Of a stretch of DNA of 64,000 nucleotides, positions 46,137 through 54,214 are shown piece after piece. Each line of letters begins with the position of its first letter. Position 1 is the first letter of the stretch. This stretch comes from JAWSVE01 sp050633885. GTDB taxonomy: Bacteria > Pseudomonadota > Gammaproteobacteria > Pseudomonadales > Cellvibrionaceae. The DNA lies in contig JBOEHK010000001.1 of the NCBI GenBank assembly GCA_050633885.1, positions 248,001 to 312,000 on the forward strand, given 5' to 3'. The translations under genes and the position numbers were made by a program. The notes under the pieces were generated by a model, which made no database searches, was not told the DNA's origin, and worked only from the letters and a program-made list of their open reading frames with translations.

Positions 46137-48695
46137 ATGTCATCGTTACTAACGCTGTCTTTTAAATTACTTTGGCGAAATTGGAGAAGCGGGGAAGTTA
46201 AAATCCTAGCGGGGGCTTTGGTTGTCGCAGTCGCCATCGTGACTGCAATCAGTGTTTTTACTGATCGTTTAGAAACTTCTCTCATTAAAGAAAGTGCAAC
46301 GTTTTTAGGGGCTGACCGTGTGGTTGAAAGCTCGCAGCCTATTCCTGTTGAGTGGTTTTCTTCTGCTGAAGAACAGTTGATGCAGCAAGCACGTACAACC
46401 GAGTTTGTTTCAATGGTTTTTTCTGGCGAAGACATGAATCTTTCTTCCGTTAAAGCGGTGACTTCCTCTTATCCGATATTGGGCCACATAGAAATTAGTG
46501 ATCAGCCATTTGCTATTGATGAATCTACAATAGTAGTCGCTGAGGGTGTTCCAGCTCCGGGGACTGCTTGGGTAGATTCTCGTTTACTCCCGATGTTACA
46601 AGCATCTATTGGCGATGAGGTTCAGGTTGGCGATAAACGCTTAACGATGACGAAAGTCATCATTAATGAGCCTGATCGTGGCGATGCCTTAGGGATGATG
46701 GGGCCTCGATTAATGATGAATCTTGATGATCTTTCCTCAACGAATGTTATTCAGCCCGGAAGTCGAGTGACTTACCGTTGGTTGCTTGGGGGAACACAAT
46801 CGCAACTCGACGACTTTGTTGAATGGTTAACACCAAATCTAAATGATCATCAACGCCTTATCGATTTAGAATCGTCTCAACAACAATTAGCCAACGCGTT
46901 AGATCGAGGAAAACGTTTTTTATTATTGGCCGGGATAGTGGGTGTTTTATTAGCGGGTGTTGCCATTGCAATTGCGGCTCAACATTTTGCCAGTCGGCAC
47001 ATCGATCAAGTTGCCTTGATGAAAAGCTTGGGCGCTAGTGCCAATAGAGTGAGATCGCTATATTTTTTCCAGTTAATACTGCTCGCGTTTTTTTCTTCGT
47101 TTGTGGGTGTCGCTCTCGGCGAGGGCGTTCAACGTTTAGTTTCCATGACGTTGTCAGCGTTGTTTCCCGTTGTCTTGGGTGGTGCGAGTTTTCAAGCTTA
47201 TGAAATGGGTGTTTTTACGGGTTTTATGTGTGTGGTGTTTTTTGCTTTGCCGCCCTTGTGGCATTTGCCAAAAATTCCACCCATCAAAATTCTTCGACGA
47301 GAGCTGAGTTTTGATGCTTTACGTACAAACTTACAAGCAGGTTTGGGGCTGGTGGCAATACTGTTTTTGATTTTTATTTACAGCCGTAATGTGGGTTTAA
47401 CGCTAACAGTATTTTTTAGCTTGTTATGTATTATTGTTGTTTCTTTTGGTATTGCTAGAGGGCTTTTAGCGTTAGGAAAAAAAATCGGCGACAGAGCCGG
47501 AAATATTTGGAGGCTTGCGCTGGCGAGTCTGCAGAGAAATACAGGCCAAACTACCGTTCAAATACTCGTGTTTGCAACGGCTATTATGCTCTTATTGACG
47601 TTGACGACAATTAGAACAAGCTTAATCGATGAATGGCAAGTGAGGTTACCGGAAGATGCCCCAAATCATATTTTATTAAATGTTGCTCCGCATGAGCAGT
47701 CTGCAATCAGTGAATTGTTTGTAAGCAATGATTTTAAAACACCTGATTTTTCCCCTATGTTGCGTGCACGTTTGGTTACCATTAATGGTAAAGAGCCGAC
47801 AGAAAAACAAAAAGAAGAAAACGGCGTGCTTCGACGAGAACTCATGATGAGTTGGCGCACCGAATTACCAAAAGACAATGAGATTATAGCCGGACAGTGG
47901 TGGGGGAGAGATTCGACTTTTTCTGAAGACGTTATACAACCGAAAGAAAAAGTGAATGAAGCGGTATTGATAGAAAATAAGTTGGGTGGAGTGTCAGTCG
48001 AAATAGAAGTTGCGAAGCGATTAGATATTCATGTAGGAGATGTTTTAGGTTTTAGTGTCGGAGGTTTAAATGCCGATGTAGTTGTTGATAGTTTACGATC
48101 AGTCAATAGAGACTCTTTTGAATGGTATATTTTTCTTGCAGAACCTGGCGTCTTTGATAGTTTTCAGCCCACGTTTAGAACAGATGTTTTTCTAGAGCGG
48201 AAAGAAAAACTATTCCTTAATCAATTATTAATCAATCACCCCACAATAGTTGTTTTTGAATTTGATAAAATTTTGAATCAAATAAGGAGTATTGTTGATC
48301 AAGTTAGTCGAGGAGTGGAGTTGGTGTTATGGCTCGTAGTCTTTGGTGGCTTTATGGTATTACTTGCAGCGGTAAATTCCAGTATGGAAACACGTTTGCA
48401 GGAAGCGGGTTTAATCCGAGCACTTGGAAGTTCTAGAAAAGTAATCCTAGGTAGTATCTGGGCCGAATTTTCTCTACTAGGCTTCTTTGCTGGTGTACTA
48501 GCTGTGATTAGCTCGGAAGTGTTTTTATTGGGACTTCAAAAGTGGTTGTTAGATGTTCCCCTTCAACCTCATTATGGACTTTGGTTGACCGGTATTGTTT
48601 TAGGTACGTTTGCTATAGGGTTGCTCGGTCTTCTGAGTTGCCGACAAGTGATAACATCACCACCCGCTTTAGTACTGCGGGGCATAGAAAGTTAA
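46137..48695 (+). CDS. ybbP: FtsX-like ABC permease, YbbP type
   Basis: 852 residues. The architecture is an N-terminal membrane helix (about 23-42), a large periplasmic domain, a first FtsX domain with three helices (about 260-380), a central helix pair, a second periplasmic domain (about 490-690) and a second FtsX domain near 725-850. FILLLAGIVGVLLAGVAIAIA-like helices and RALGSSRKVILGSIWAEF near 760 are typical. The YbbAP pair belongs to the mechanotransmission ABC systems that move lipids or proteins in the periplasm rather than importing solutes; the cargo is unknown. It is two bases from ybbA, so they form one operon. Confidence 0.92.
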   Translation: MSSLLTLSFKLLWRNWRSGEVKILAGALVVAVAIVTAISVFTDRLETSLIKESATFLGADRVVESSQPIPVEWFSSAEEQLMQQARTTEFVSMVFSGEDMNLSSVKAVTSSYPILGHIEISDQPFAIDESTIVVAEGVPAPGTAWVDSRLLPMLQASIGDEVQVGDKRLTMTKVIINEPDRGDALGMMGPRLMMNLDDLSSTNVIQPGSRVTYRWLLGGTQSQLDDFVEWLTPNLNDHQRLIDLESSQQQLANALDRGKRFLLLAGIVGVLLAGVAIAIAAQHFASRHIDQVALMKSLGASANRVRSLYFFQLILLAFFSSFVGVALGEGVQRLVSMTLSALFPVVLGGASFQAYEMGVFTGFMCVVFFALPPLWHLPKIPPIKILRRELSFDALRTNLQAGLGLVAILFLIFIYSRNVGLTLTVFFSLLCIIVVSFGIARGLLALGKKIGDRAGNIWRLALASLQRNTGQTTVQILVFATAIMLLLTLTTIRTSLIDEWQVRLPEDAPNHILLNVAPHEQSAISELFVSNDFKTPDFSPMLRARLVTINGKEPTEKQKEENGVLRRELMMSWRTELPKDNEIIAGQWWGRDSTFSEDVIQPKEKVNEAVLIENKLGGVSVEIEVAKRLDIHVGDVLGFSVGGLNADVVVDSLRSVNRDSFEWYIFLAEPGVFDSFQPTFRTDVFLERKEKLFLNQLLINHPTIVVFEFDKILNQIRSIVDQVSRGVELVLWLVVFGGFMVLLAAVNSSMETRLQEAGLIRALGSSRKVILGSIWAEFSLLGFFAGVLAVISSEVFLLGLQKWLLDVPLQPHYGLWLTGIVLGTFAIGLLGLLSCRQVITSPPALVLRGIES

Positions 48696-48737
48696 TTGTT
48701 CGAAGCTTCACGAAGTTAAACGTCAGTTAAAAATTCA

Positions 48738-49379
48738 TTATTCTGGAGCATCTGGTTGATTATCTGGAGCCGCTGCTTGGAAGGCTGGATGTTCAGACAA
48801 TGCATTGTCTATTGCACTTAATTTAGGGAATGGCGTCAAATCGATTTTAAATCGTTTTGCGTTGGCGATTTGTGGGATTAAAAAAACGTCTGCTACAGTG
48901 ATTGTATTTCCAAAACAATAATCACCACCGTGGATGTTCACTTGTTCCTCAAGGCTTTTAAAGCTCAATGTTATCCAGTGGGTATACCATTTGTTAATGG
49001 CTTTCTCATCTTGCTCTAGTTCATCTTTAAGATAATTTAATACTCTTAAATTATTTAAAGGGTGTATATCACAAGCAATTGTTAGCGCCATGGCTCTGAC
49101 GAGTGCGCGATCGCGAGGCGACTCAGGCATCAGTGGGATTTCTGGATGTTGTTCTTCAAGATATTCAATAATGGCAAGTGATTGTGTGTAGCTTTCACCA
49201 TCTTCAACTAACGCGGGAATTAATTCTTGAGGGTTGATTTCATGGAAGCTGTCTTTGTGTTGTTCTCCATCATTTTCAACGAGGTTAATGGGTACTGCTT
49301 CGTAATCAAGTCCTTTAATATTCAGCGCGATTCGTACTCGATATGCGGCTGAACTTCGAAAAAATGTGTACAACTTCAT
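48738..49379 (-). CDS. maiA: Maleylacetoacetate isomerase / zeta-class glutathione transferase
   Basis: 213 residues from the ATG at 49379, which has GGGGGGATTA ahead of it. The zeta-class signature SSAAYRVRIALN is at 9-20 and the INPQELIPALVEDG and QSLAIIEYLEEQHP stretches complete the thioredoxin-like domain; NTITVADVFLIPQ lies in the helical domain. The usual reaction is glutathione-dependent isomerisation of maleylacetoacetate to fumarylacetoacetate in tyrosine breakdown. The partner genes hmgA and fahA are not adjacent, so the role here is uncertain. A 14-bp-arm hairpin lies about 50 bases upstream. Confidence 0.88.
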   Translation of the reverse strand: MKLYTFFRSSAAYRVRIALNIKGLDYEAVPINLVENDGEQHKDSFHEINPQELIPALVEDGESYTQSLAIIEYLEEQHPEIPLMPESPRDRALVRAMALTIACDIHPLNNLRVLNYLKDELEQDEKAINKWYTHWITLSFKSLEEQVNIHGGDYCFGNTITVADVFLIPQIANAKRFKIDLTPFPKLSAIDNALSEHPAFQAAAPDNQPDAPE

Positions 49380-49430
49380 TAATCCCCCCAAACACAAATA
49401 AACTTTAGCTACTATTCAGCTACTACATTA

Positions 49431-49466
49431 GCTTCAACAATAAACATCATTATTTATTGTTGAAGC
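49431..49466. repeat. Perfect inverted repeat with 14-bp arms upstream of maiA
   Basis: GCTTCAACAATAAA (49431-49444) and TTTATTGTTGAAGC (49453-49466) are perfectly complementary around CATCATTA. It lies in the 314-base gap between two minus-strand genes (49380-49693), 52 bases before the maiA start. No T run follows on either strand. The rest of the gap shows a short AGCTACT direct repeat and no gene. Confidence 0.75.
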
Positions 49467-49693
49467 AATCATTAACAAAAAATGTATATCCACTATCTTC
49501 TATGGTGGGAGTGTTGGGCCCCAATGGATACTTATCCTCATCGTAATACGAACAGCCTCATAATCAGAAGCTTAGGTTTATCAATATAGCTGAAATATCA
49601 TTTTAATCGAGTGACTGGGAAGTCTGTTTCGGGGTGTGTGGGGTTTTTGATCAGTTGATTAAGCAATTAAATCATGAGTATTTTAAGGACGAA

Positions 49694-50317
49694 TTACCAC
49701 TCGCGCATATTTGCGTATTGTTGAATAGAGAAGTTGTCCAAAGAGAAATGACTCGATTGATCATGGGTAATGATGCTGTGACAACAATTTGTCATTTTGG
49801 GAGGCAGCCATAAATCTTTCATGTGTTTTTTTTCGATTTTAGACAGCAACACTTTTATCCAAATCCCGTGGCTGACGATGAGAACAGTGTTGTTTTTTTC
49901 TTTTTCGATAATGGCTTCTAACGCCGTTATTGCTCGGGATTGTGTGTCGTAAAAGCTTTCGGCTCCAGGAAAGTTAAAAAGAGAAGGGTCTTGCCAAAAA
50001 TGTTGATGATGTTCTGGGTGAGAGATTTTCATATCTTCATATAAATTGCCTTCCCAAGAACCGAGGAATATTTCACGAAGTTGTTCGTCTAAATTTAAAT
50101 GTAGATCATGATGTTCGAGAATGTGTTTTGCTGTGTCATGTGCTCGCATGCTGGTGCTGGAATAGGCGCTATCAAACTTAACATTTTTCAGTATTTGTCC
50201 GATTTCGCGAGCTTGTTGTTGACCCAGAGCGGTTAGTTCTGATTCAGTTTGCCCCTGAATTCGTTTTTCTAAATTCCAATGTGTTTGCCCGTGCCTCACC
50301 AAATGAATAGTTGTCAA
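49694..50317 (-). CDS. Histidine phosphatase family protein (phosphoglycerate mutase-like)
   Basis: 207 residues from a TTG at 50317. The catalytic LVRHGQTHWN begins at residue 6 (Arg8, His9, Gly10), the second histidine lies in LIVSHGIWIK, and the phosphate-pocket Arg is in SSTSMRAHDTA; this is the two-histidine phosphatase fold used by CobC, SixA and PhoE-type enzymes. The TTG is chosen because AGGAG lies seven bases upstream, whereas the longer in-frame ATG at 50410 adds 31 residues of Ser/Tyr/Cys-rich sequence that no family member has. The substrate cannot be told. Confidence 0.87.
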   Translation of the reverse strand: MTTIHLVRHGQTHWNLEKRIQGQTESELTALGQQQAREIGQILKNVKFDSAYSSTSMRAHDTAKHILEHHDLHLNLDEQLREIFLGSWEGNLYEDMKISHPEHHQHFWQDPSLFNFPGAESFYDTQSRAITALEAIIEKEKNNTVLIVSHGIWIKVLLSKIEKKHMKDLWLPPKMTNCCHSIITHDQSSHFSLDNFSIQQYANMREW

Positions 50318-50545
50318 AATGTTACTCCTACAATAATAGCTCGTATTGAATATCGTTGATGACGAACACGCGTAGGGTTGCTTGTAAGAACTTGTGTTGA
50401 GTTGTTTCAACGACTAACGATTGAGGCGCCAAGTTTAGCATACTAGATATAGTGTTTTATATGGTTTACAGTCATCAATTATGATTGGGTGCTATTTAAA
50501 ACATTGATAATAATTTTGATTTAATTTTTCGAGGATGACAGTCTA

Positions 50546-52216
50546 ATGTCCAAAATGATAATGCGGGATAATCATTTTTATGCTGTGATCGTAACAGTGA
50601 CTTTATTTTTTTTATTTGGTTGCACGCCACCGCCTACTGACGAGAAAAATAATTCAGCAAAAAAAACAATAAACGATACATCTTTACTCTCATTAGGTGA
50701 GTGTAAAAAAGAAGATTTCCCAAACGGTTTTGCGAGAAACTTAGTGTGTGGTAATTATTCGGTGTTTGAAAACCCTGATGACCCGAACGGTAAGAAAATT
50801 CAGCTTAATATAGCGAAGCTTCCTTCTATCTCTTCGCGTTCTGAGCCGGACCCATTATTTATTTTCGCTGGCGGTCCTGGTCAAGCAGCGACAGAGGTCA
50901 TGTCAGCCGTTTTTCCTTTAATTCGAAAAGTGAACCAAAAGCGCGATATTGTTTTTGTTGATCAGAGAGGAACGGGTAAATCGAATCCGCTTGATTGTGA
51001 TCCGGAAGAGGAAACGAATTACAGTCTTAATTATGAAGAAAGTCTTGAGCAACAAAAAAATATGTTGAAAGAGTGCCTAAAAAATTATGATACTGAAGTC
51101 TCTTTTTACACAACTCCTTATGCAATGGATGACATCAATGAGGTACGTAAGGCGCTAGGTTACGAAAAAATAAATCTTTGGGGGGCTTCTTATGGTACTC
51201 GTGCGGCTCTGGTTTATATGCGACGACATCCTGAAACTGTTCGTACAGCTGTTTTAGATGGAGTTGCTCCTGTTGGTATGCGGATACCGCATTATTTTTT
51301 AGCCGATGCCGATGAAGCCTTGACGCGTCTTTTTAGTCAGTGCGAAGACAATTATAGTTGCTTAAATGAGTTTGGTGATCTTAAAGCAATCACAAAAAAA
51401 TTAATTTCTAGATTAAACCTGACGCCAGAAAAGATATCGGTGCGTCACCCCTCAACGCAAAAAGATATTGAAATATTGTTAAACGGAAAAATTTTAGCCA
51501 GTTATTTAAGGTTGGCGCTCTATTCTAGAGAGTTGAGTTCAGCTCTACCTTGGATGATTAGTGCGATCGATAAAAAAGATTATCGTGCGTTATCGGTACT
51601 ATTGTCTTCATCAGAAGATTCACTTGTAGGTATGAGTGTTGGTATGCAATATACCGTGCTATGTGCAGAGGATGTGCGAACAAATCCTACAGCCGATTCT
51701 TCTTTTCTTAGTGACAGTTTTTCTGTTGATGACTTGTCGAAAAGTTTGTTGCAGCTTGATCTAACTAAGCCAATGGAAGATGTTTGCGAGTTTTGGCCGA
51801 GTGGAAAGTTGCCAGAGAATTATCTATCACCGGTTGAATCTGATTTACCGGTACTCATTGTCTCGGGAGAGTTAGACCCTGTGACACCTCCCTATTGGGG
51901 CGATAAAGCGGCTGAAACTCTCAGTAATAGCCAGCATATTGTCGTCTCCGGGACACATCATGGTAGTAGCTTTTCAGGATGTGTTCCTAACGTTATCAAT
52001 GAATTTATTCGTTCTGCATCGCATGAATTGCTTGATGAGTCATGCGTTGAAAATATTAAACCAATGGCGCCTTTTGTTTCTCCTGCCGGACCTGAGATGC
52101 AATTCAAAAATATTATTTTTAAAGGAGCAGAAGAAAAAATCAAAAAAAGTAAAACGACAAAAGAACTTGATTCTCCCGTTATAAAAAGCGAGCTTGAGGG
52201 GAATAGTAATGATTAA
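50546..52216 (+). CDS. Secreted lipoprotein alpha/beta hydrolase, TAP/proline iminopeptidase-like (S33)
   Basis: 556 residues. The N-terminus has a hydrophobic segment ending in the lipobox LFGC, so Cys27 would be lipidated. The alpha/beta hydrolase domain carries the oxyanion motif GGPGQAATEV near 111, FVDQRGTGKSNPLDC, the nucleophile elbow GASYGTRAALVYMRR near 215, the TAP-like C-terminal domain with VSGELDPVTPPYWG near 440 (catalytic Asp) and SGTHHGSS (catalytic His). Such S33 enzymes release N-terminal residues from small peptides. Its last bases overlap the start of the ABC ATPase gene by eight bases, so hydrolase and exporter are translated together. Confidence 0.88.
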   Translation: MSKMIMRDNHFYAVIVTVTLFFLFGCTPPPTDEKNNSAKKTINDTSLLSLGECKKEDFPNGFARNLVCGNYSVFENPDDPNGKKIQLNIAKLPSISSRSEPDPLFIFAGGPGQAATEVMSAVFPLIRKVNQKRDIVFVDQRGTGKSNPLDCDPEEETNYSLNYEESLEQQKNMLKECLKNYDTEVSFYTTPYAMDDINEVRKALGYEKINLWGASYGTRAALVYMRRHPETVRTAVLDGVAPVGMRIPHYFLADADEALTRLFSQCEDNYSCLNEFGDLKAITKKLISRLNLTPEKISVRHPSTQKDIEILLNGKILASYLRLALYSRELSSALPWMISAIDKKDYRALSVLLSSSEDSLVGMSVGMQYTVLCAEDVRTNPTADSSFLSDSFSVDDLSKSLLQLDLTKPMEDVCEFWPSGKLPENYLSPVESDLPVLIVSGELDPVTPPYWGDKAAETLSNSQHIVVSGTHHGSSFSGCVPNVINEFIRSASHELLDESCVENIKPMAPFVSPAGPEMQFKNIIFKGAEEKIKKSKTTKELDSPVIKSELEGNSND

Positions 52217-52952
52217 AGTCAGTTCTTTACATAAAAAATTCGGAAACATTATTGCCGTTGAAAATATCTCTTTCAATATCGAGCCTGGAGAAATCGTTGG
52301 CTTATTAGGACCCAATGGAGCGGGTAAGACAACGACTATGCGTATTATTTCTGGACTGGTAAAACAAACTTCCGGCGATGTGACGATTGGTGGTATCAAT
52401 GTTATGTCGCAGCCACAAGCTGTGCAACGCTTACTGGGTGTTATGCCGGACGGTGGTGGCTTGTATGTGAGATTAACGGCTAGGGAAAATATTCGTTATT
52501 TTGGTGAGTTACAGGGTGTACCTAAAAATAAACTTGATGAGCGAGTAGATTATTTGGTCGATCTGTTGCATATGAGCGATATTATTGACAGAAAAGTCGA
52601 CGGGTTTTCTCATGGAGAAAAAACGAAAGTTGCTCTGGCGCGAGCAATTATTCATGATCCCGATTACGTGTTATTAGATGAGCCAACAAACGGTTTAGAT
52701 GTATTAACAACGCGAGCTGTTCGTGGTTTGCTACTTACCTTAAAGGAGCAAGGGAAAGTGATCGTTTTTTCTAGTCATTTAATGCACGAGGTTGATCACT
52801 TGTGCGACCGGGCTATCGTTGTTGCAAAAGGCAATGTTGTTGCGTCCGGCACATTGACAGAGTTAAAAGAACAGACAAGTACTCAGACATTTGAAGATGC
52901 TTTTGTGCAGATGGCTTACGATAAAAATGAAGTTGTGGGGAGCTTGTCATGA
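52209..52952 (+). CDS. natA: ABC transporter ATPase, NatA type
   Basis: 247 residues from the ATG at 52209, chosen because GAGGGG precedes it and it matches the usual MIKVSSLHKKFG start. Walker A is GLLGPNGAGKTTTMRII near 32-48, the signature FSHGEKTKVALARAI near 130-144 has SHGEK instead of LSGGQ as in NatA-like subunits, and Walker B is YVLLDEPTNGLDV. NatAB of Bacillus extrudes sodium, but similar pairs export peptides or drugs. It overlaps both neighbours: the hydrolase by eight bases and the permease by four. Confidence 0.9.
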   Translation: MIKVSSLHKKFGNIIAVENISFNIEPGEIVGLLGPNGAGKTTTMRIISGLVKQTSGDVTIGGINVMSQPQAVQRLLGVMPDGGGLYVRLTARENIRYFGELQGVPKNKLDERVDYLVDLLHMSDIIDRKVDGFSHGEKTKVALARAIIHDPDYVLLDEPTNGLDVLTTRAVRGLLLTLKEQGKVIVFSSHLMHEVDHLCDRAIVVAKGNVVASGTLTELKEQTSTQTFEDAFVQMAYDKNEVVGSLS

Positions 52953-54109
52953 AAACAATAATCACTGTCTTGCGTAAGGAAATATTGGATGCATTAAGAG
53001 ATAAGCGTGCATTATCAACCATTTTTATCGTACCCATTATTAATTTAGTGGTGATTGCCGGAATGGTTCAATTTATGGTTTTTATGCAAAAAAGTGGTGA
53101 AGGTTTTTCGTTGCCCATTGCTGGCGCTGAAAATGCAGTTCCTATTGTTGATTGGCTTGAAGAACGAGGTATAAACACTCGAATCGCCTCAGAAGATGCT
53201 ATTGAGCGAGTAAAAAATGGTAGCCTCGATTTTGTGTTAGTTGTTCCAGATGACTTTTCTGAAAAATTTGATTCGCTAAAGCCGGCAAGTTTGGAATTGA
53301 TATATGATCAATCCAGAAAGGATGTGATGAGTAAAGTCATGAGTATTAAATATGCTGTTCAGCAGTGGTCGTCTCAGGTGGGTGCTCTTAGGTTATTCAC
53401 GCAAGGTATTTCTCCGGACATTATGTCACCGGTTCTTGTACAAGATAGCGATGTGGCAAAAGAGAAATCGGGATCGGGTATAATTTTTAGTGTGGTTGCT
53501 CTGATATTAACTGTCACCATTTTTACGAGTAGTACGGGAGTGTCAATTGACATGATGGCGGGAGAGCGAGAGAAAAAATCCTTGGAGCCATTGTTGCTCA
53601 GTCCTGTGTCAAGATGGTCAATACTGATTGGTAAGTGGGGGACTTCAATAGCGGTTACTATTGTTGTTATTTTGTTTGTGAGTTTTTCAATGTATTTTTT
53701 ATTGCCTGCCTTGCCGCTGGAAAAATTAGGTATTCGTAGTGAGTTATCTTTTTCAAATATATGCGCCATCTTCTTGGTATCTGTTCCTCTCATTATGATA
53801 TCGACAATATTCCAATTGTTTGTGTCGATATTTTCCAAAAGCTTCAAAGAAGCGCAAAGTTATATTGGGTTGTTAATGGTCTTGCCTATCATGGTGGGGT
53901 ATTACGTTATTTGGTCTGATGTGGCGAGTGATTGGCAGTATTGGGTTCCCGTGATGAGCACACAAATGCTGATGGAGGATATTTTGTCTGTCGGATATTC
54001 CGATTTTAAACATTATTTCGGGTCGTTTTTCATTTCATTGGCTTTGTCTCTGTTGTTAGCTATCGTCACTATGAGCCAGCTAAAGCGAGAAAAAATTATT
54101 TATGGTTGA
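52949..54109 (+). CDS. natB: ABC-2 type permease, NatB type
   Basis: 386 residues. One membrane helix at about 25-45, a periplasmic domain (about 46-170, with LDFVLVVPDDFSEKF) and five further helices between 175 and 380 (TVTIFTSSTG, then MMAGEREKKSLEPLLLSPVSR, the coupling segment of ABC-2 permeases). This is the topology of NatB/YhaP-like exporters. The ATG overlaps natA by four bases. The three-gene unit of peptidase-like lipoprotein, ATPase and permease suggests export of a peptide or a stress substance. Confidence 0.89.
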   Translation: MKTIITVLRKEILDALRDKRALSTIFIVPIINLVVIAGMVQFMVFMQKSGEGFSLPIAGAENAVPIVDWLEERGINTRIASEDAIERVKNGSLDFVLVVPDDFSEKFDSLKPASLELIYDQSRKDVMSKVMSIKYAVQQWSSQVGALRLFTQGISPDIMSPVLVQDSDVAKEKSGSGIIFSVVALILTVTIFTSSTGVSIDMMAGEREKKSLEPLLLSPVSRWSILIGKWGTSIAVTIVVILFVSFSMYFLLPALPLEKLGIRSELSFSNICAIFLVSVPLIMISTIFQLFVSIFSKSFKEAQSYIGLLMVLPIMVGYYVIWSDVASDWQYWVPVMSTQMLMEDILSVGYSDFKHYFGSFFISLALSLLLAIVTMSQLKREKIIYG

Positions 54110-54182
54110 TGGGTGTTGTGAACACTTGATCAAGCCTGAAAAATAGTTGTTCAACTGCTGTCCAGATTCTTCTTTGATCTGA

Positions 54183-54188
54183 TATAAT
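54183..54188 (+). promoter_or_regulatory. -10 element of guaB with GC-rich discriminator
   Basis: TATAAT is a perfect -10 hexamer followed by GGCGCG, a GC-rich discriminator of the kind found at promoters repressed by ppGpp. The -35 element is poor (TGTCCA at 54159 with an 18-base spacer is the best). Transcription would begin near 54195, at the first bases of the leader hairpin. Confidence 0.65.
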
Positions 54189-54193
54189 GGCGC

Positions 54194-54213
54194 GTTAACC
54201 TAAGGAGGTTAAC
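54194..54213 (+). promoter_or_regulatory. guaB leader hairpin containing the Shine-Dalgarno sequence
   Basis: GTTAACCTAAGGAGGTTAAC is a perfect inverted repeat: 8-bp arms with the loop AAGG, the ribosome binding site AAGGAGG lying across the loop and right arm. It ends two bases before the guaB ATG and starts at about the predicted 5' end of the transcript. It could protect the 5' end and limit ribosome access. Confidence 0.75.
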
Positions 54214-54214
54214 C

